From NCBI RefSeq assembly GCF_012911605.1, contig NZ_JAAMPT010000202.1, positions 1 through 64,000 of the forward strand: a DNA stretch of 64,000 bases. Direction: 5' to 3'. The translations under genes were made by a program, and so were the position numbers. This DNA comes from Flavobacterium solisilvae (GTDB lineage Bacteria > Bacteroidota > Bacteroidia > Flavobacteriales > Flavobacteriaceae). Of this stretch, positions 18,990 through 28,764 are shown piece after piece (positions within the stretch are counted from its first letter, which is position 1; each line of letters begins with the position of its first letter). The notes under the pieces are model-generated. The model did no database searches. It was not told where the DNA came from and was given only the letters and a program-made list of their open reading frames with translations.

Positions 18990-20312
18990 AACTCAAAACC
19001 AATCATCTTGAGAACGCATTTTTCCAAAGAAATCAATAATCCCGAAGCCTTCAAAAATCAGTTATTAACTTGGTCACAACAGTTTAGAGAAGTTGTTTTT
19101 TTGGATTCTAATGAATATCACCAAAAATATTCAAGCTATGATTGTGTTCTAGCCGTTGATGCTTTCACGTCTTTAAAAACTGATTTTCACAATGCTTTTG
19201 AAGAAATAAAACAGTATCAACAGCAAACCAAAGATTGGTTGTTCGGTTATTTTTCATACGATTTAAAAAACGATACCGAAAAGCTAACTTCTAATAATTT
19301 TGACGGATTGCATTTCCCTGATTTGTTTTTCTTTCAGCCTAAAAAACTGTTTTTATTGAAAGGAAACCAACTCGAAGTTCATTATTTATTGATGTGTGAT
19401 GATGAATTTGAAATTGATTTTGAAGAAATAAAATTATACAGCGATAATTTTGTCACACTAGTTTATACTGAGCGAAGCCGAAGTACAGTCGAAGTGCAAC
19501 AACGAATTTCCAAAGAAAATTACCTTTCAAAAGTCAATAAAATGCTGGAACACATTCAGCGTGGTGATATTTATGAAGCTAATTTTTGCATGGAGTTTTT
19601 TGCCGAAAATGCAATAATCAATCCGTTGGAAATTTATCAAAAGTTGAATGCCATTTCAAAACCACCGTTTGCTGTTTTCTTCAAAAATAACCAGCAGTAT
19701 TTGCTTTCGGCTTCGCCAGAACGTTATTTGAAAAAAGAAGGAAACAAAGTTATTTCCCAACCCATAAAAGGAACGGCCAAGCGATTTTCGGATGCAGCAT
19801 TAGACGAAAAAGCCAAAAATGATTTAGCCGAAAACCCAAAAGAACGTTCGGAAAACATTATGATTGTTGATTTAGTTCGTAATGATTTGTCCAAAACGGC
19901 TACCAAAGGTTCGGTTGAAGTAGAAGAACTTTGCGGCATTTATTCCTTTGAACAAGTCCATCAAATGATTTCTACGATAGCATCAAACGTTGCTGAAAAT
20001 CGTGCTCCAGTTGATATTATCAAATCTACTTTTCCAATGGGAAGCATGACTGGCGCGCCAAAAATTTCGGCGATGAATATTATCGAAAATCTCGAAGAAA
20101 CCAAACGCGGATTGTATAGCGGTTCGGTTGGATATTTTTCTCCCGAAAATGATTTTGATTTTAATGTTGTCATTCGTAGTATTTTGTACAATGCTCAAAA
20201 TCAATATCTTTCTTTTTCCGTAGGAAGTGCAATCACTTCAAAAGCTGTTCCCGAACAAGAATATGAGGAATGTTTACTGAAAGCTAAAGCAATGTTTGAG
20301 GTTTTACAATAA
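18987..20312 (+). CDS. pabB: Anthranilate/aminodeoxychorismate synthase component I (PabB-like)
   Basis: This chorismate-using enzyme supplies p-aminobenzoate for folate (or anthranilate). The catalytic half begins at [10 protein letters not shown] (about 174). It shows [44 protein letters not shown] and [13 protein letters not shown], all hallmark chorismate-binding motifs. No ATG exists before the catalytic domain. The start must be TTG at 18987 or, better, TTG at 19008, because 18987 lies inside the promoter box. Residues 161-170 ([10 protein letters not shown]) look like an in-frame repeat insertion. No TrpG/PabA partner is adjacent; tilS follows 12-18 nt downstream. Confidence 0.85.
   Translation: MNSKPIILRTHFSKEINNPEAFKNQLLTWSQQFREVVFLDSNEYHQKYSSYDCVLAVDAFTSLKTDFHNAFEEIKQYQQQTKDWLFGYFSYDLKNDTEKLTSNNFDGLHFPDLFFFQPKKLFLLKGNQLEVHYLLMCDDEFEIDFEEIKLYSDNFVTLVYTERSRSTVEVQQRISKENYLSKVNKMLEHIQRGDIYEANFCMEFFAENAIINPLEIYQKLNAISKPPFAVFFKNNQQYLLSASPERYLKKEGNKVISQPIKGTAKRFSDAALDEKAKNDLAENPKERSENIMIVDLVRNDLSKTATKGSVEVEELCGIYSFEQVHQMISTIASNVAENRAPVDIIKSTFPMGSMTGAPKISAMNIIENLEETKRGLYSGSVGYFSPENDFDFNVVIRSILYNAQNQYLSFSVGSAITSKAVPEQEYEECLLKAKAMFEVLQ
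19467..19496 (+). repeat. Short palindromic repeat inserted in frame in the pabB-like gene
   Basis: The segment encodes [10 protein letters not shown] and reads as a CTTCGACT...CTTCGGCTTCGCTCAGT-type element on the minus strand. Such sequences are recalled as dispersed intergenic repeats in flavobacteria. It sits in the linker between the N-terminal and catalytic domains, where an insertion would be tolerated. Confidence 0.55.
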
Positions 20313-20330
20313 TTAAATGTATTTTTGAAC

Positions 20331-21641
20331 ATGCTTCAAAAACTCCAAAATCATATCAATACAAACTTATCTTTTTTAAAAGAAAAGAAACTTTTACTTG
20401 CTGTTAGTGGCGGAATTGACAGCATGGTTTTGGTGCATCTTTGTCATCAGTTGAAGTTAGATTTTGCTGTCGCACATTGTAATTTTCAATTGCGAGGAAA
20501 TGAAAGCGATGATGATGAAAACTTTATGAAATCACAAACAGAAAAATTACAAATTCCAGTTTTTATCCAAAAATTTGACACAAAAAGCATCGCTCAAACA
20601 CAAAAATTATCCATTCAACTTGCTGCCAGAAAATTGCGCTACGATTGGTTTTATGAATTGATGAATGAAAATGGTTTTGACTATATCTTAACAGCACATC
20701 ATTTAGATGACAGTTTGGAAACATTTTTAATCAATTTTACTCGTGGTTCTGGATTGGATGGATTAACTGGAATTCCGGAACAAAATGATAAAATTCTTCG
20801 TCCGCTTTTGATTTTTTCAAGAAACGAAATCGAAACTTTTGCCCAAGAAAATAACATCGCTTGGCGCGAAGACAGCAGTAATTCATCCGATAAATATTTG
20901 AGAAATAAATTGCGACATGATGTAATTCCGATATTGAAAGAGTTAAACCCAAGTTTGCTTTCATCATTTGAAAATACGATTAAAAACCTAAAGCAATCGC
21001 AATCTTTAGTTGATGATGCGTCAAAAATGGCTTATGAAAAAGTGGCTTCGGAACGAGAAAATCAAATAGTTTTTAACTTAGATTTACTTTTAGCATATCA
21101 AAACTATCAAGCGTATCTTTTCTCTTGGTTATCTCGTTTTGGTTTTACCGATTGGGAAGCTATTTCCGATTTAGTTTCGGCACAATCTGGAAAGCAAGTT
21201 ATGTCAGATTCTCATGTGCTTTTGAAAAACAGAAATACACTTTTGTTGTTTCTTCGGAAAGAAAATTCGGAAGAAGTAATTTATCAAATCGATAAAGCGC
21301 AAAAGCAAGTTAAAGTTCCCTTAAAATTGACCTTTTGTAACGTAAGTGACATTTCGGTTCAACCAACTAATGCTATCTTTGTCGATGCAGAAAAATTGCA
21401 ATTTCCGTTAACGATTAGAAAATGGAAAGAAGGTGATTTTTTTCAACCTTTTGGAATGAAAGGTAAAAAGAAAGTGAGTAAATTTTTTAAAGACGAAAAA
21501 TTTTCTATGCTTGAAAAAAAAGAAATTTGGCTACTTTGTTCCAATGATAAAATCGTTTGGATTATTGGAAAAAGACAAGACGACCGATTTAAAATAACAG
21601 AAACAACAACTAAAATTTTACAAATTAATTACATCAAGTAA
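20331..21641 (+). CDS. tilS: tRNA(Ile)-lysidine synthase
   Basis: This enzyme converts C34 of the AUA-reading tRNA-Ile to lysidine, using ATP. The PP-loop is LAVSGGIDSMVLVHL; further family motifs are AARKLRYDWF, TAHHLDDSLETFL and NKLRHDVIP. The C-terminal domain carries RKWKEGDFFQPFGMKGKKKVSKFFKD. An ATG at 20331 gives a normal N-terminus (MLQKLQNHI); the TTG six bases earlier is less likely. The stop overlaps the dsbD ATG by one base, so the two are translationally coupled. Confidence 0.95.
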   Translation: MLQKLQNHINTNLSFLKEKKLLLAVSGGIDSMVLVHLCHQLKLDFAVAHCNFQLRGNESDDDENFMKSQTEKLQIPVFIQKFDTKSIAQTQKLSIQLAARKLRYDWFYELMNENGFDYILTAHHLDDSLETFLINFTRGSGLDGLTGIPEQNDKILRPLLIFSRNEIETFAQENNIAWREDSSNSSDKYLRNKLRHDVIPILKELNPSLLSSFENTIKNLKQSQSLVDDASKMAYEKVASERENQIVFNLDLLLAYQNYQAYLFSWLSRFGFTDWEAISDLVSAQSGKQVMSDSHVLLKNRNTLLLFLRKENSEEVIYQIDKAQKQVKVPLKLTFCNVSDISVQPTNAIFVDAEKLQFPLTIRKWKEGDFFQPFGMKGKKKVSKFFKDEKFSMLEKKEIWLLCSNDKIVWIIGKRQDDRFKITETTTKILQINYIK

Positions 21642-23638
21642 TGAATAAACTACTCTTTTCAATCTTCACATTTTTGGCTTTCGCCAATGGTTTTGCCCAA
21701 ATAATAAATCCCGTAAAATGGACATCTAAAGTTGAGAAACTTTCAGAAACCGAGTTCAACTTAGTAATGGAAGGAAAAATTGATGATGAATGGCATGTTT
21801 ATTCTCAGTTTACGCCAGCCGATGGACCAATTCCAGCCGAATTCAAATTTAAAGATGCTAAAGGTAATTTTGAATTGATTGGGAAAACAAAAGAAAGTCC
21901 GTATAAAAAACAATACAATGATATTTTTGAAGTAGATGAATACTATTTTGAAAAGAATGTTACGTTTACTCAGAAAATAAAAGTAATTAATCCAAACTTG
22001 ACATCAGTTAAAGTAAAAATTGATTATCAAGTATGTAAAGAAGTCTGTATCAATCAAGATTATACGTTTACATTTGCTTTACCAAAAATAGAAATCGCTC
22101 AATCAGATTTACCAGTTGTAACTACTGATACAGCAACTGCTGATACAGCTGAAGTTGTAAAAGAAGAACCAATAAAAGTAGTTGAAACAACACCATCTTC
22201 TGAACCTAAACAAGAAGAAGAAAAAGGTTTATGGACAATATTCTTTTTGGCATTTCTTGGTGGTTTTGCAGCGTTGCTAACACCTTGCGTTTTCCCAATG
22301 ATACCTATGACGGTAAGTTTCTTTACGAAGCAAAGTAAAAATCCGGCACAAGGAAAGCGTAACGCCATTTTATATGGAATTTCGATTATTGCTATCTATG
22401 TAGTTTTAGGATTAATAATTAATGCAATTTTTGGAGCCGATGCTTTAAATGCGCTATCAACAAATCCATGGTTTAATATTTTTTTCTTTATTTTATTGCT
22501 CATATTCGCAGCATCATTTTTAGGTGCGTTCGAAATCATGTTGCCTAATTCTTGGGCAAATAAAGTGGATAAACAAGCAGATAGAGGTGGAATTATAGGG
22601 ATTTTATTCATGGCTTTGGCCTTGGCTATAGTTTCGTTTTCGTGTACCGGACCAATTGTTGGAACACTATTAGTAGAATCGGCATCAAAAGGAGGAATAG
22701 CACCAATTATTGGAATGCTTGGATTTTCATCCGCTTTGGCATTACCGTTTATGCTATTTGCTTTGTTCCCGAGTTGGTTAAATTCATTACCAAAATCGGG
22801 CGGTTGGCTGAATACAGTTAAAGTTTCTCTTGGGTTTTTAGAATTAGCATTAGCATTCAAATTTTTATCCAATGCCGATTTGGTTTTGCAATTACATTTA
22901 TTGGAAAGAGAAGTGTTTTTAGCGATTTGGATTGCTGTTTTTGGAGCTTGGGCTTTGTATCTTTTTGGGAAAATTACAACACCACATGATAGTCCAGTTT
23001 CTTATATTTCCGTAGGAAGATTGTCATTAGCATTATTGGTTTCAGCATTTACAGTATATATGATACCAGGATTGTTTGGTGCACCGTTGAAACTAATTTC
23101 AGCATTTCCACCGCCACAAACTTATAGTGAAAGTCCAACAGGATTCTTTGGAAATAATAACGGTTCAATTTCAAAAGAAGGATTACCGGATGGTGCAAAA
23201 GTAGGCGAGCACGGAATTATTACATTTACTGATTATGACAAAGGATTGGCTTATGCTAAAGAAGTGAATAAGCCAATATTACTTGATTTTACAGGATTTG
23301 CTTGTGTTAATTGCCGTAAAATGGAAATTAATGTTTGGTCGGATGAAAAGGTATTGAGTGTTTTAAAAAATGAAGTGGTTTTGATTTCTTTGTATGTAGA
23401 TGACAAACGCGAGTTACCAAAAGAAGAACAACACGTTTCAAAAATTACAGGAAACGACATTGAAACCATTGGCGATAAATGGACAGAATTTATTATTACA
23501 AAATATAAAACTAATACCCAACCGTATTATGTTTTAACTGATTTGAACGAACAAAAATTAAATGAACCGGTAAGTTATACTCCAAACATCAATGAATATC
23601 TGGCTTGGTTAAAAGACGGAATTTCCAAATTCAAATAA
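21641..23638 (+). CDS. dsbD: Thiol:disulfide interchange protein DsbD
   Basis: This inner-membrane protein carries electrons from cytoplasmic thioredoxin to periplasmic thiols. It has a signal peptide (MNKLLFSIFTFLAFANGFAQ), an N-terminal DsbD-alpha domain with VCKEVC near 130, and eight or so membrane helices with Cys in LLTPCVFPMIP and FSCTGPIVG. The C-terminal thioredoxin domain has GFACVNCRKME. All three redox pairs are therefore present. It is 665 residues, slightly longer than E. coli DsbD. It overlaps tilS by one base and is followed by a terminator. Confidence 0.93.
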   Translation: MNKLLFSIFTFLAFANGFAQIINPVKWTSKVEKLSETEFNLVMEGKIDDEWHVYSQFTPADGPIPAEFKFKDAKGNFELIGKTKESPYKKQYNDIFEVDEYYFEKNVTFTQKIKVINPNLTSVKVKIDYQVCKEVCINQDYTFTFALPKIEIAQSDLPVVTTDTATADTAEVVKEEPIKVVETTPSSEPKQEEEKGLWTIFFLAFLGGFAALLTPCVFPMIPMTVSFFTKQSKNPAQGKRNAILYGISIIAIYVVLGLIINAIFGADALNALSTNPWFNIFFFILLLIFAASFLGAFEIMLPNSWANKVDKQADRGGIIGILFMALALAIVSFSCTGPIVGTLLVESASKGGIAPIIGMLGFSSALALPFMLFALFPSWLNSLPKSGGWLNTVKVSLGFLELALAFKFLSNADLVLQLHLLEREVFLAIWIAVFGAWALYLFGKITTPHDSPVSYISVGRLSLALLVSAFTVYMIPGLFGAPLKLISAFPPPQTYSESPTGFFGNNNGSISKEGLPDGAKVGEHGIITFTDYDKGLAYAKEVNKPILLDFTGFACVNCRKMEINVWSDEKVLSVLKNEVVLISLYVDDKRELPKEEQHVSKITGNDIETIGDKWTEFIITKYKTNTQPYYVLTDLNEQKLNEPVSYTPNINEYLAWLKDGISKFK

Positions 23639-23673
23639 TCGAATTCTAATTTAGAATAGTCAAATACTCATTT

Positions 23674-23719
23674 AAAAGGTTGCTTTTGGTAAAACAAACG
23701 CAACCTTTTTTGTTTTTTT
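23674..23719 (+). terminator. Intrinsic terminator after dsbD
   Basis: AAAAGGTTGC and GCAACCTTTTTT form the stem, followed by a long T tract. Confidence 0.85.
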
Positions 23720-23751
23720 CTATCTTTATTGTAAATTAAACCTAACCCATT

Positions 23752-25509
23752 ATGAAAAAAATCCAAAACCTTCTGTGGTTGCTTGTTGTAGCAATTACAG
23801 TTACTTCTTGTAATCCTGATGAAGGTGGTTCTTCTTCTGGACCAGATGACAACACTTTTACTCAAAACTTTGGAGCAACAGCCAATCGTGATTTTATTGG
23901 TCAAGTGGTTGATGCCGATAATAATCCCATTCAAGGTGTAACCATTAAAATTGGTTCTTCAACTACACAAACCGATGTTAATGGTGTTTTTATACTTAAT
24001 AATGCTTCGGTTTATCAAAAGTTTGCCTATATAACGGCAAAAAAATCGGGATATATTGATGGTTCGCGTTCTTTGGTTCCAACGTCAGGAAAAAATAATG
24101 TAAAGATTATGCTTATACCATTTGCGGCACAAGCAACGGTACAATCGGGTGAAGAAAGTGAAGTTTCAATTTATTCAGGAACAAAAGTAAAATTTGACGG
24201 TGCTTTTCAGGATGAAAATGGGAATGATTATTCAGGTGCTGTTCAAGTTGCTTTATTTCATTTAACACCTTCTGATACCAATATCAGTAGTTTGATGCCA
24301 GGAATGTTATATGCCCAAACTGAAAATAATCAAGAAGCTATTCTGGAAACTTTTGGAATGATCAACGTTGAACTTCGTGGTTCTGGCGGACAAAAATTAA
24401 ATATCAAATCAGGTCATACCGCTGAAATTACCGTTAGAATTGATGATAGTCAATTGGCTACAGCTCCAAGTACAATTCCGCTTTGGCATTTTGATGAAGC
24501 TAAAGGTTATTGGAAACAAGATGGTGTAGCCACGAAAATCGGTAATAAATATGTTGGCGAAGTTTCTCATTTTTCTTGGTGGAATTGTGATGCTTTTGCA
24601 CAAATGGTTCGCTTAACTGTAACTATTGTCGATAGCAACGGAAACGAAATTTCAAATGCAGGTGTTGGATTAATTGCCAATGGAAATACCTATCCGGTTA
24701 TGGGTTACACTAATACAGAAGGTCAAGTTTCGGGTTTAATTCCAGCAAATCAAACATTGGTTTTAAACGTGTATGCTTCTTATTATACTTGCGATGCCGA
24801 TAATATTATTTATACCACAACGATTGGACCTTTTTCATCGGATACCGTTTTACCAAATATTGTAGTTAATTTGACCAGCAACACATTAAGTTCCACTGTT
24901 CAAGGAAATTTATTGAAATGCAACGGTTCCAATGTTACTAATGGTTATGTAATCTTAAATCGTTATGGAAACTATTCCGTTTCACCAGTAACTAATGGTG
25001 CGTTTAGTTTCAGCGAATTGTATTGTCCAGATGATACTGAGTTTACCTTAAAAGGTGTTGATTTAGAAAACTTTCAGCAAACTGATTCTATCAGTTATAA
25101 TTTTGTCGTTCCAATAACTAATGTTGGAAATCTTCAAGCCTGTAACTCTATTGATGAATTTATTTCTTATCAAATTGATAATGATCCAACAGTTTTTTTA
25201 GTTGATAATATCAATGCAACAACGCAGTCCAATTATTTTTCAATTAATGCGTATAATGCAGTTCAAGGTGGATTAGCTGTTTTTGGAAGTACGATTACAC
25301 CAGGAACTTATGATACTTCTGTTATTCAAATTGAAGGAAGTCCTGTTGGTTTTATTGGTGCATCAACAACAAACACAGTTCAGTTTCATTTGAACCAATT
25401 TGGAGCTGTTGGTGAATATATCGATATGACGTTCAGTGGAACGTATCAAGGTCCAAATAACGAAACACATACTATTACAGGTGTTGTTCATGTTATTCGA
25501 GATAATTAA
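23752..25509 (+). CDS. Carboxypeptidase-regulatory-like domain lipoprotein
   Basis: This is a large exported lipoprotein of unknown role. The signal is MKKIQNLLWLLVVAITVTSC with Cys20; the following NPDEGG places acidic residues where Bacteroidota surface-export signals have them, so it may be surface exposed. A CarboxypepD_reg-type beta domain (IGQVVDADNNPIQGVTIKIG) follows at about 46-110. Further beta-rich domains have the same look, including SNAGVGLIANGNTYPVMGYT and a terminal domain after about 460. The composition is Ser/Thr/Asn-rich and suits an adhesive or scaffold protein. It is monocistronic, with terminators on both sides. Confidence 0.75.
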   Translation: MKKIQNLLWLLVVAITVTSCNPDEGGSSSGPDDNTFTQNFGATANRDFIGQVVDADNNPIQGVTIKIGSSTTQTDVNGVFILNNASVYQKFAYITAKKSGYIDGSRSLVPTSGKNNVKIMLIPFAAQATVQSGEESEVSIYSGTKVKFDGAFQDENGNDYSGAVQVALFHLTPSDTNISSLMPGMLYAQTENNQEAILETFGMINVELRGSGGQKLNIKSGHTAEITVRIDDSQLATAPSTIPLWHFDEAKGYWKQDGVATKIGNKYVGEVSHFSWWNCDAFAQMVRLTVTIVDSNGNEISNAGVGLIANGNTYPVMGYTNTEGQVSGLIPANQTLVLNVYASYYTCDADNIIYTTTIGPFSSDTVLPNIVVNLTSNTLSSTVQGNLLKCNGSNVTNGYVILNRYGNYSVSPVTNGAFSFSELYCPDDTEFTLKGVDLENFQQTDSISYNFVVPITNVGNLQACNSIDEFISYQIDNDPTVFLVDNINATTQSNYFSINAYNAVQGGLAVFGSTITPGTYDTSVIQIEGSPVGFIGASTTNTVQFHLNQFGAVGEYIDMTFSGTYQGPNNETHTITGVVHVIRDN

Positions 25510-25534
25510 TTATTTCCCAATCTATTGTAAAACA

Positions 25535-25567
25535 AAAATCCCGTTCAGAAATTTTGAACGGGATTTT
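25535..25567. terminator. Bidirectional terminator
   Basis: AAAATCCCGTTCA and TGAACGGGATTTT pair perfectly, between the convergent genes ending at 25509 and 25572. Confidence 0.88.
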
Positions 25568-25571
25568 CTAG

Positions 25572-26093
25572 TTATAAAATTTGAGTAACTTCTTTTTTCA
25601 AATAACTGATAGCAACAGCACTTGCCGAATCGCTTTCAAGTAAACTGCTTAAAACCTTTTCTCTTAATTTATCCGAATTGGTTATGGTTTCATCCAAAGC
25701 CGTTTTTCTGATGGTTTGAATAATTGTGTTTTTTGCCGTTAAAATCATTGTCCAACATTCATCAGTAATGTAAATTTGCTGCGTTAAATTGTGCTCATAT
25801 TCTTGCTCGATATGCTGAATTAACAAATTTTGGTAATCCATTTTGTTATCATTCAATGGAGCAACGCGAATTAAAAGTTTCGAAGGATTGATTCGCTCCA
25901 AAAACAAAGTCAATCGTTCGTATGCTTGTAATCGCAATGGTAAAGCGTGTTTTTGATTATCACGCATCAATTGAAAACGTCTTCTGTTGTCTTCGTTTTC
26001 AACAAATTTTTGAAAAAAGTAAAAAGCAATTAATCCCGTTACTAATGCTGGAACAACATAAAGTGCTACTTCTAAGATTTTGTCGAAATTCAT
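25572..26093 (-). CDS. Membrane-anchored protein of unknown function
   Basis: A 173-residue protein with one N-terminal hydrophobic helix (VALYVVPALVTGLIAFYFFQ) followed by a soluble, helical domain. Conserved-looking features are LRLQAYERLTLFLERI and a run ending in AVAISYLKKEVTQIL. No catalytic motif is visible. It is divergent from the helicase gene; a minus-strand TATATTTG box lies at 26119-26126. I do not assign a function. Confidence 0.75.
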   Translation of the reverse strand: MNFDKILEVALYVVPALVTGLIAFYFFQKFVENEDNRRRFQLMRDNQKHALPLRLQAYERLTLFLERINPSKLLIRVAPLNDNKMDYQNLLIQHIEQEYEHNLTQQIYITDECWTMILTAKNTIIQTIRKTALDETITNSDKLREKVLSSLLESDSASAVAISYLKKEVTQIL

Positions 26094-26148
26094 AATTATT
26101 TACGCTTAAAATTGTTGACAAATATAATAGAAATACCTATAAAATGTA

Positions 26149-26179
26149 TTGTAAATCTATAGGAGTAATCATAAATTTG
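26149..26179 (+). promoter_or_regulatory. Promoter of the helicase gene
   Basis: TTG (26149-26151), 20 nt, then TAAATTTG (26172-26179), 17 nt before the ATG. Good match to the Bacteroidota consensus. Confidence 0.55.
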
Positions 26180-26195
26180 AACTTTCTCAAAAAAG

Positions 26196-28529
26196 ATGAT
26201 AAACAAATATATTTCACAACTCAACGAAGCACAACAAGCACCTGTTTTTCAAAAAGATGGACCGATGATTATTATTGCTGGTGCAGGTTCGGGGAAAACT
26301 CGTGTATTGACCGTTCGTATTTCCTATTTGATGAGTTTAGGCGTTGATGCGTTCAATATTTTGGCACTAACATTCACTAACAAAGCAGCGCGCGAAATGA
26401 AAAAACGTATCGCTGATATTGTTGGAAATAACGAAGCTAAAAACCTTTGGATGGGAACTTTTCACTCGGTTTTTGCCCGAATTTTGAGAAATGAAGCCGA
26501 TAAGTTGGGTTATCCTTCCAATTTTACCATATATGATTCGCAAGATAGCGTTCGATTGATTTCGGCGATTATCAAAGAAATGCAGTTGGACAAAGATGTT
26601 TATAAACCGAAACAAGTTTTTGGGCGAATTTCTTCCTATAAAAATTCATTGATAACCGTAAAAGCTTATTTCAATAATCCTGAATTAATGGAACAAGACG
26701 CAATGTCTAAAAAACCTCGTTTAGGCGAAATTTATCAGCAATATGTAGAACGTTGTTTCAAAAGTGGCGCAATGGATTTTGATGATTTATTATTGAAAAC
26801 CAATGAATTACTTAATCGCTTTCCAGATGTTTTGGCAAAATATCAAGACAGATTTAGATACATTTTGGTTGATGAGTATCAAGATACCAATCATTCGCAG
26901 TACTTAATTGTTCGTGCTTTATCCGATAGATTTCAGAATATTTGTGTGGTTGGCGACGATGCACAAAGTATTTATGCGTTTCGTGGAGCGAACATCAATA
27001 ACATTCTGAATTTCCAAAAAGATTATGAAAATGTAAAAACTTATCGATTGGAACAAAATTATCGTTCAACTAAAAATATTGTTGAAGCGGCCAATTCGGT
27101 TATTGATAACAATAAAACCAAGTTAGACAAAGTAGTTTGGACAGCCAATGATTTTGGACCAAAAGTAAAAGTACATCGCAGTATTACCGATGGCGAAGAA
27201 GGACGATTTGTAGCCAGCGAAATATTTGATTTAAAAATGCGTCATCAATTGCATAACGGGCAGTTTGCTATTTTGTATCGAACCAATGCACAATCGCGTG
27301 CGATGGAAGATGCGCTCAGAAAACGAGATATTCCGTATCGAATTTATGGCGGATTGTCATTCTATCAAAGAAAAGAAATCAAAGATGTTTTGTGTTATTT
27401 ACGTTTAGTAATTAATCCAAAAGACGAAGAAGCATTAGTTCGTGTGATTAATTATCCAGCACGTGGAATAGGCGATACAACGGTTGAAAAACTAACGATT
27501 GCAGCCAATCATTACAAGCGTTCCATATTTGAGGTCATGGAACATATCGACAAAATTGATTTGAAATTAAATTCGGGAACCAAAGCAAAGTTGCAGGATT
27601 TTGTAACGATGATTAAGAGTTTTCAGGTGATTAATGAAAATCAAGATGCGTTTTATTTGGCAGAACATGTGACCAAAAAAACAGGTTTGGTTCAAGAGTT
27701 GAAAAAAGACGGAACACCTGAAGGCATTGCACGATTGGAAAACATCGAAGAATTACTAAACGGTATCAAAGATTTCATCGAAGGTCAAAAAGAAGTCGAT
27801 GGTGCTCGCGGTGCGTTATCCGAATTTTTGGAAGATGTAGCACTAGCAACCGATTTAGATAAAGATACTGGCGATGACGACAGAGTGGCACTGATGACGA
27901 TACATTTGGCAAAAGGTTTAGAATTCCCTTATGTTTTTATCGTTGGAATGGAAGAAGATTTGTTCCCAAGCGCGATGAGTTTAAATACCCGAAGCGAACT
28001 CGAAGAAGAACGCCGTTTGTTTTATGTAGCGTTAACTCGAGCGGAACATCAAGCGTATCTGACCTATGCGCAATCGCGTTACCGTTGGGGAAAATTAACT
28101 GATGCCGAACCTTCGCGCTTTATTGAAGAAATTAAAGATGAGTATTTGGAATATATCAATCCTTCCGATGCTGGCGGTTATCGCTATAAACCATCGATTG
28201 ATTTGGATATTTTTGGCGATATTGATAAGTCAAAATTACGATTGTCAAAACCATTGGCTGGAACGCCACCAAAAAGTTATGGCGATGAACCGGTTTCTTC
28301 GGCAAATATTCGTAAATTGAAACCAGTTTCGGGCAGTGCGCCAAGTAGTGCTAATTTGTTTGACAGTAAATTAACCGTTGGAAATATCGTAATGCACGAG
28401 CGTTTTGGAAAAGGTCAAATCGTCAACCTTGAAGGAATAGGAGCAGACCGAAAAGCTGAAATCAAGTTTGAAGTTGGCGGAATTAAAAAACTATTGCTTC
28501 GATTTGCAAAGTTGGATGTGATTGGGTAA
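26196..28529 (+). CDS. UvrD/PcrA-type ATP-dependent DNA helicase
   Basis: This is a superfamily 1A 3'-5' helicase for repair and replication restart. Q-motif region LNEAQQAPV, Walker A GAGSGKT (29-35), LAFTFTNKAAREM-like motif Ia, VDEYQDTN (Walker B), VGDDAQSIYAFRGA (motif III), LEQNYRST (IV) and LMTIHLAKGLEFPYVF (V) are all present. The last about 60 residues (VGNIVMHERFGKGQIVNLEG) are a PcrA-type Tudor domain, which in PcrA/UvrD contacts RNA polymerase. It is 777 residues, full length. The gene downstream is separated by a long tandem repeat. Confidence 0.95.
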   Translation: MINKYISQLNEAQQAPVFQKDGPMIIIAGAGSGKTRVLTVRISYLMSLGVDAFNILALTFTNKAAREMKKRIADIVGNNEAKNLWMGTFHSVFARILRNEADKLGYPSNFTIYDSQDSVRLISAIIKEMQLDKDVYKPKQVFGRISSYKNSLITVKAYFNNPELMEQDAMSKKPRLGEIYQQYVERCFKSGAMDFDDLLLKTNELLNRFPDVLAKYQDRFRYILVDEYQDTNHSQYLIVRALSDRFQNICVVGDDAQSIYAFRGANINNILNFQKDYENVKTYRLEQNYRSTKNIVEAANSVIDNNKTKLDKVVWTANDFGPKVKVHRSITDGEEGRFVASEIFDLKMRHQLHNGQFAILYRTNAQSRAMEDALRKRDIPYRIYGGLSFYQRKEIKDVLCYLRLVINPKDEEALVRVINYPARGIGDTTVEKLTIAANHYKRSIFEVMEHIDKIDLKLNSGTKAKLQDFVTMIKSFQVINENQDAFYLAEHVTKKTGLVQELKKDGTPEGIARLENIEELLNGIKDFIEGQKEVDGARGALSEFLEDVALATDLDKDTGDDDRVALMTIHLAKGLEFPYVFIVGMEEDLFPSAMSLNTRSELEEERRLFYVALTRAEHQAYLTYAQSRYRWGKLTDAEPSRFIEEIKDEYLEYINPSDAGGYRYKPSIDLDIFGDIDKSKLRLSKPLAGTPPKSYGDEPVSSANIRKLKPVSGSAPSSANLFDSKLTVGNIVMHERFGKGQIVNLEGIGADRKAEIKFEVGGIKKLLLRFAKLDVIG

Positions 28530-28534
28530 AAATA

Positions 28535-28730
28535 TTAGATTTTAAATATCAAATATTAAATATCAAATATTAAATATCTAAAATCAAATATCTAAAATCA
28601 AATATCTAATATCTAATATCTAATATCTAATATCTAATATCTAATATCTAATATCTAATATCTAAAATCTAATATCTAATATCTAATATCTAATATTTAA
28701 AATCTAATATCTAATATCTAATATCTAAAA
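28535..28730. repeat. Heptamer tandem array (TATCTAA)n
   Basis: About 195 bp of TATCTAA-type heptamers. Nine perfect contiguous copies run from 28603 to 28665; variants such as TATTAAA, AATCTAA and TATCAAA flank them. There are no spacers of unique sequence, so it is not a CRISPR. It fills the gap between the helicase and the Sua5-like gene. Similar short runs occur at 33017-33040. Confidence 0.93.
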
Positions 28731-28764
28731 GGTCTAACAATCTAAGAAGTCTAACAATCAATTT

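Noticed and set aside
20320..20331. TATTTTTG box just before tilS as a promoter
   Set aside because: The implied start would fall inside or after the tilS ATG; AT-rich chance match. tilS more likely continues from the pabB-like gene.
22396..22872. Long antisense ORF (158 codons) opposite dsbD
   Set aside because: It is the antisense shadow of a well-supported gene, with no start context or family motif.
28535..28730. Tandem array as a CRISPR
   Set aside because: Units are seven bases and contiguous; there are no unique spacers and no cas genes.
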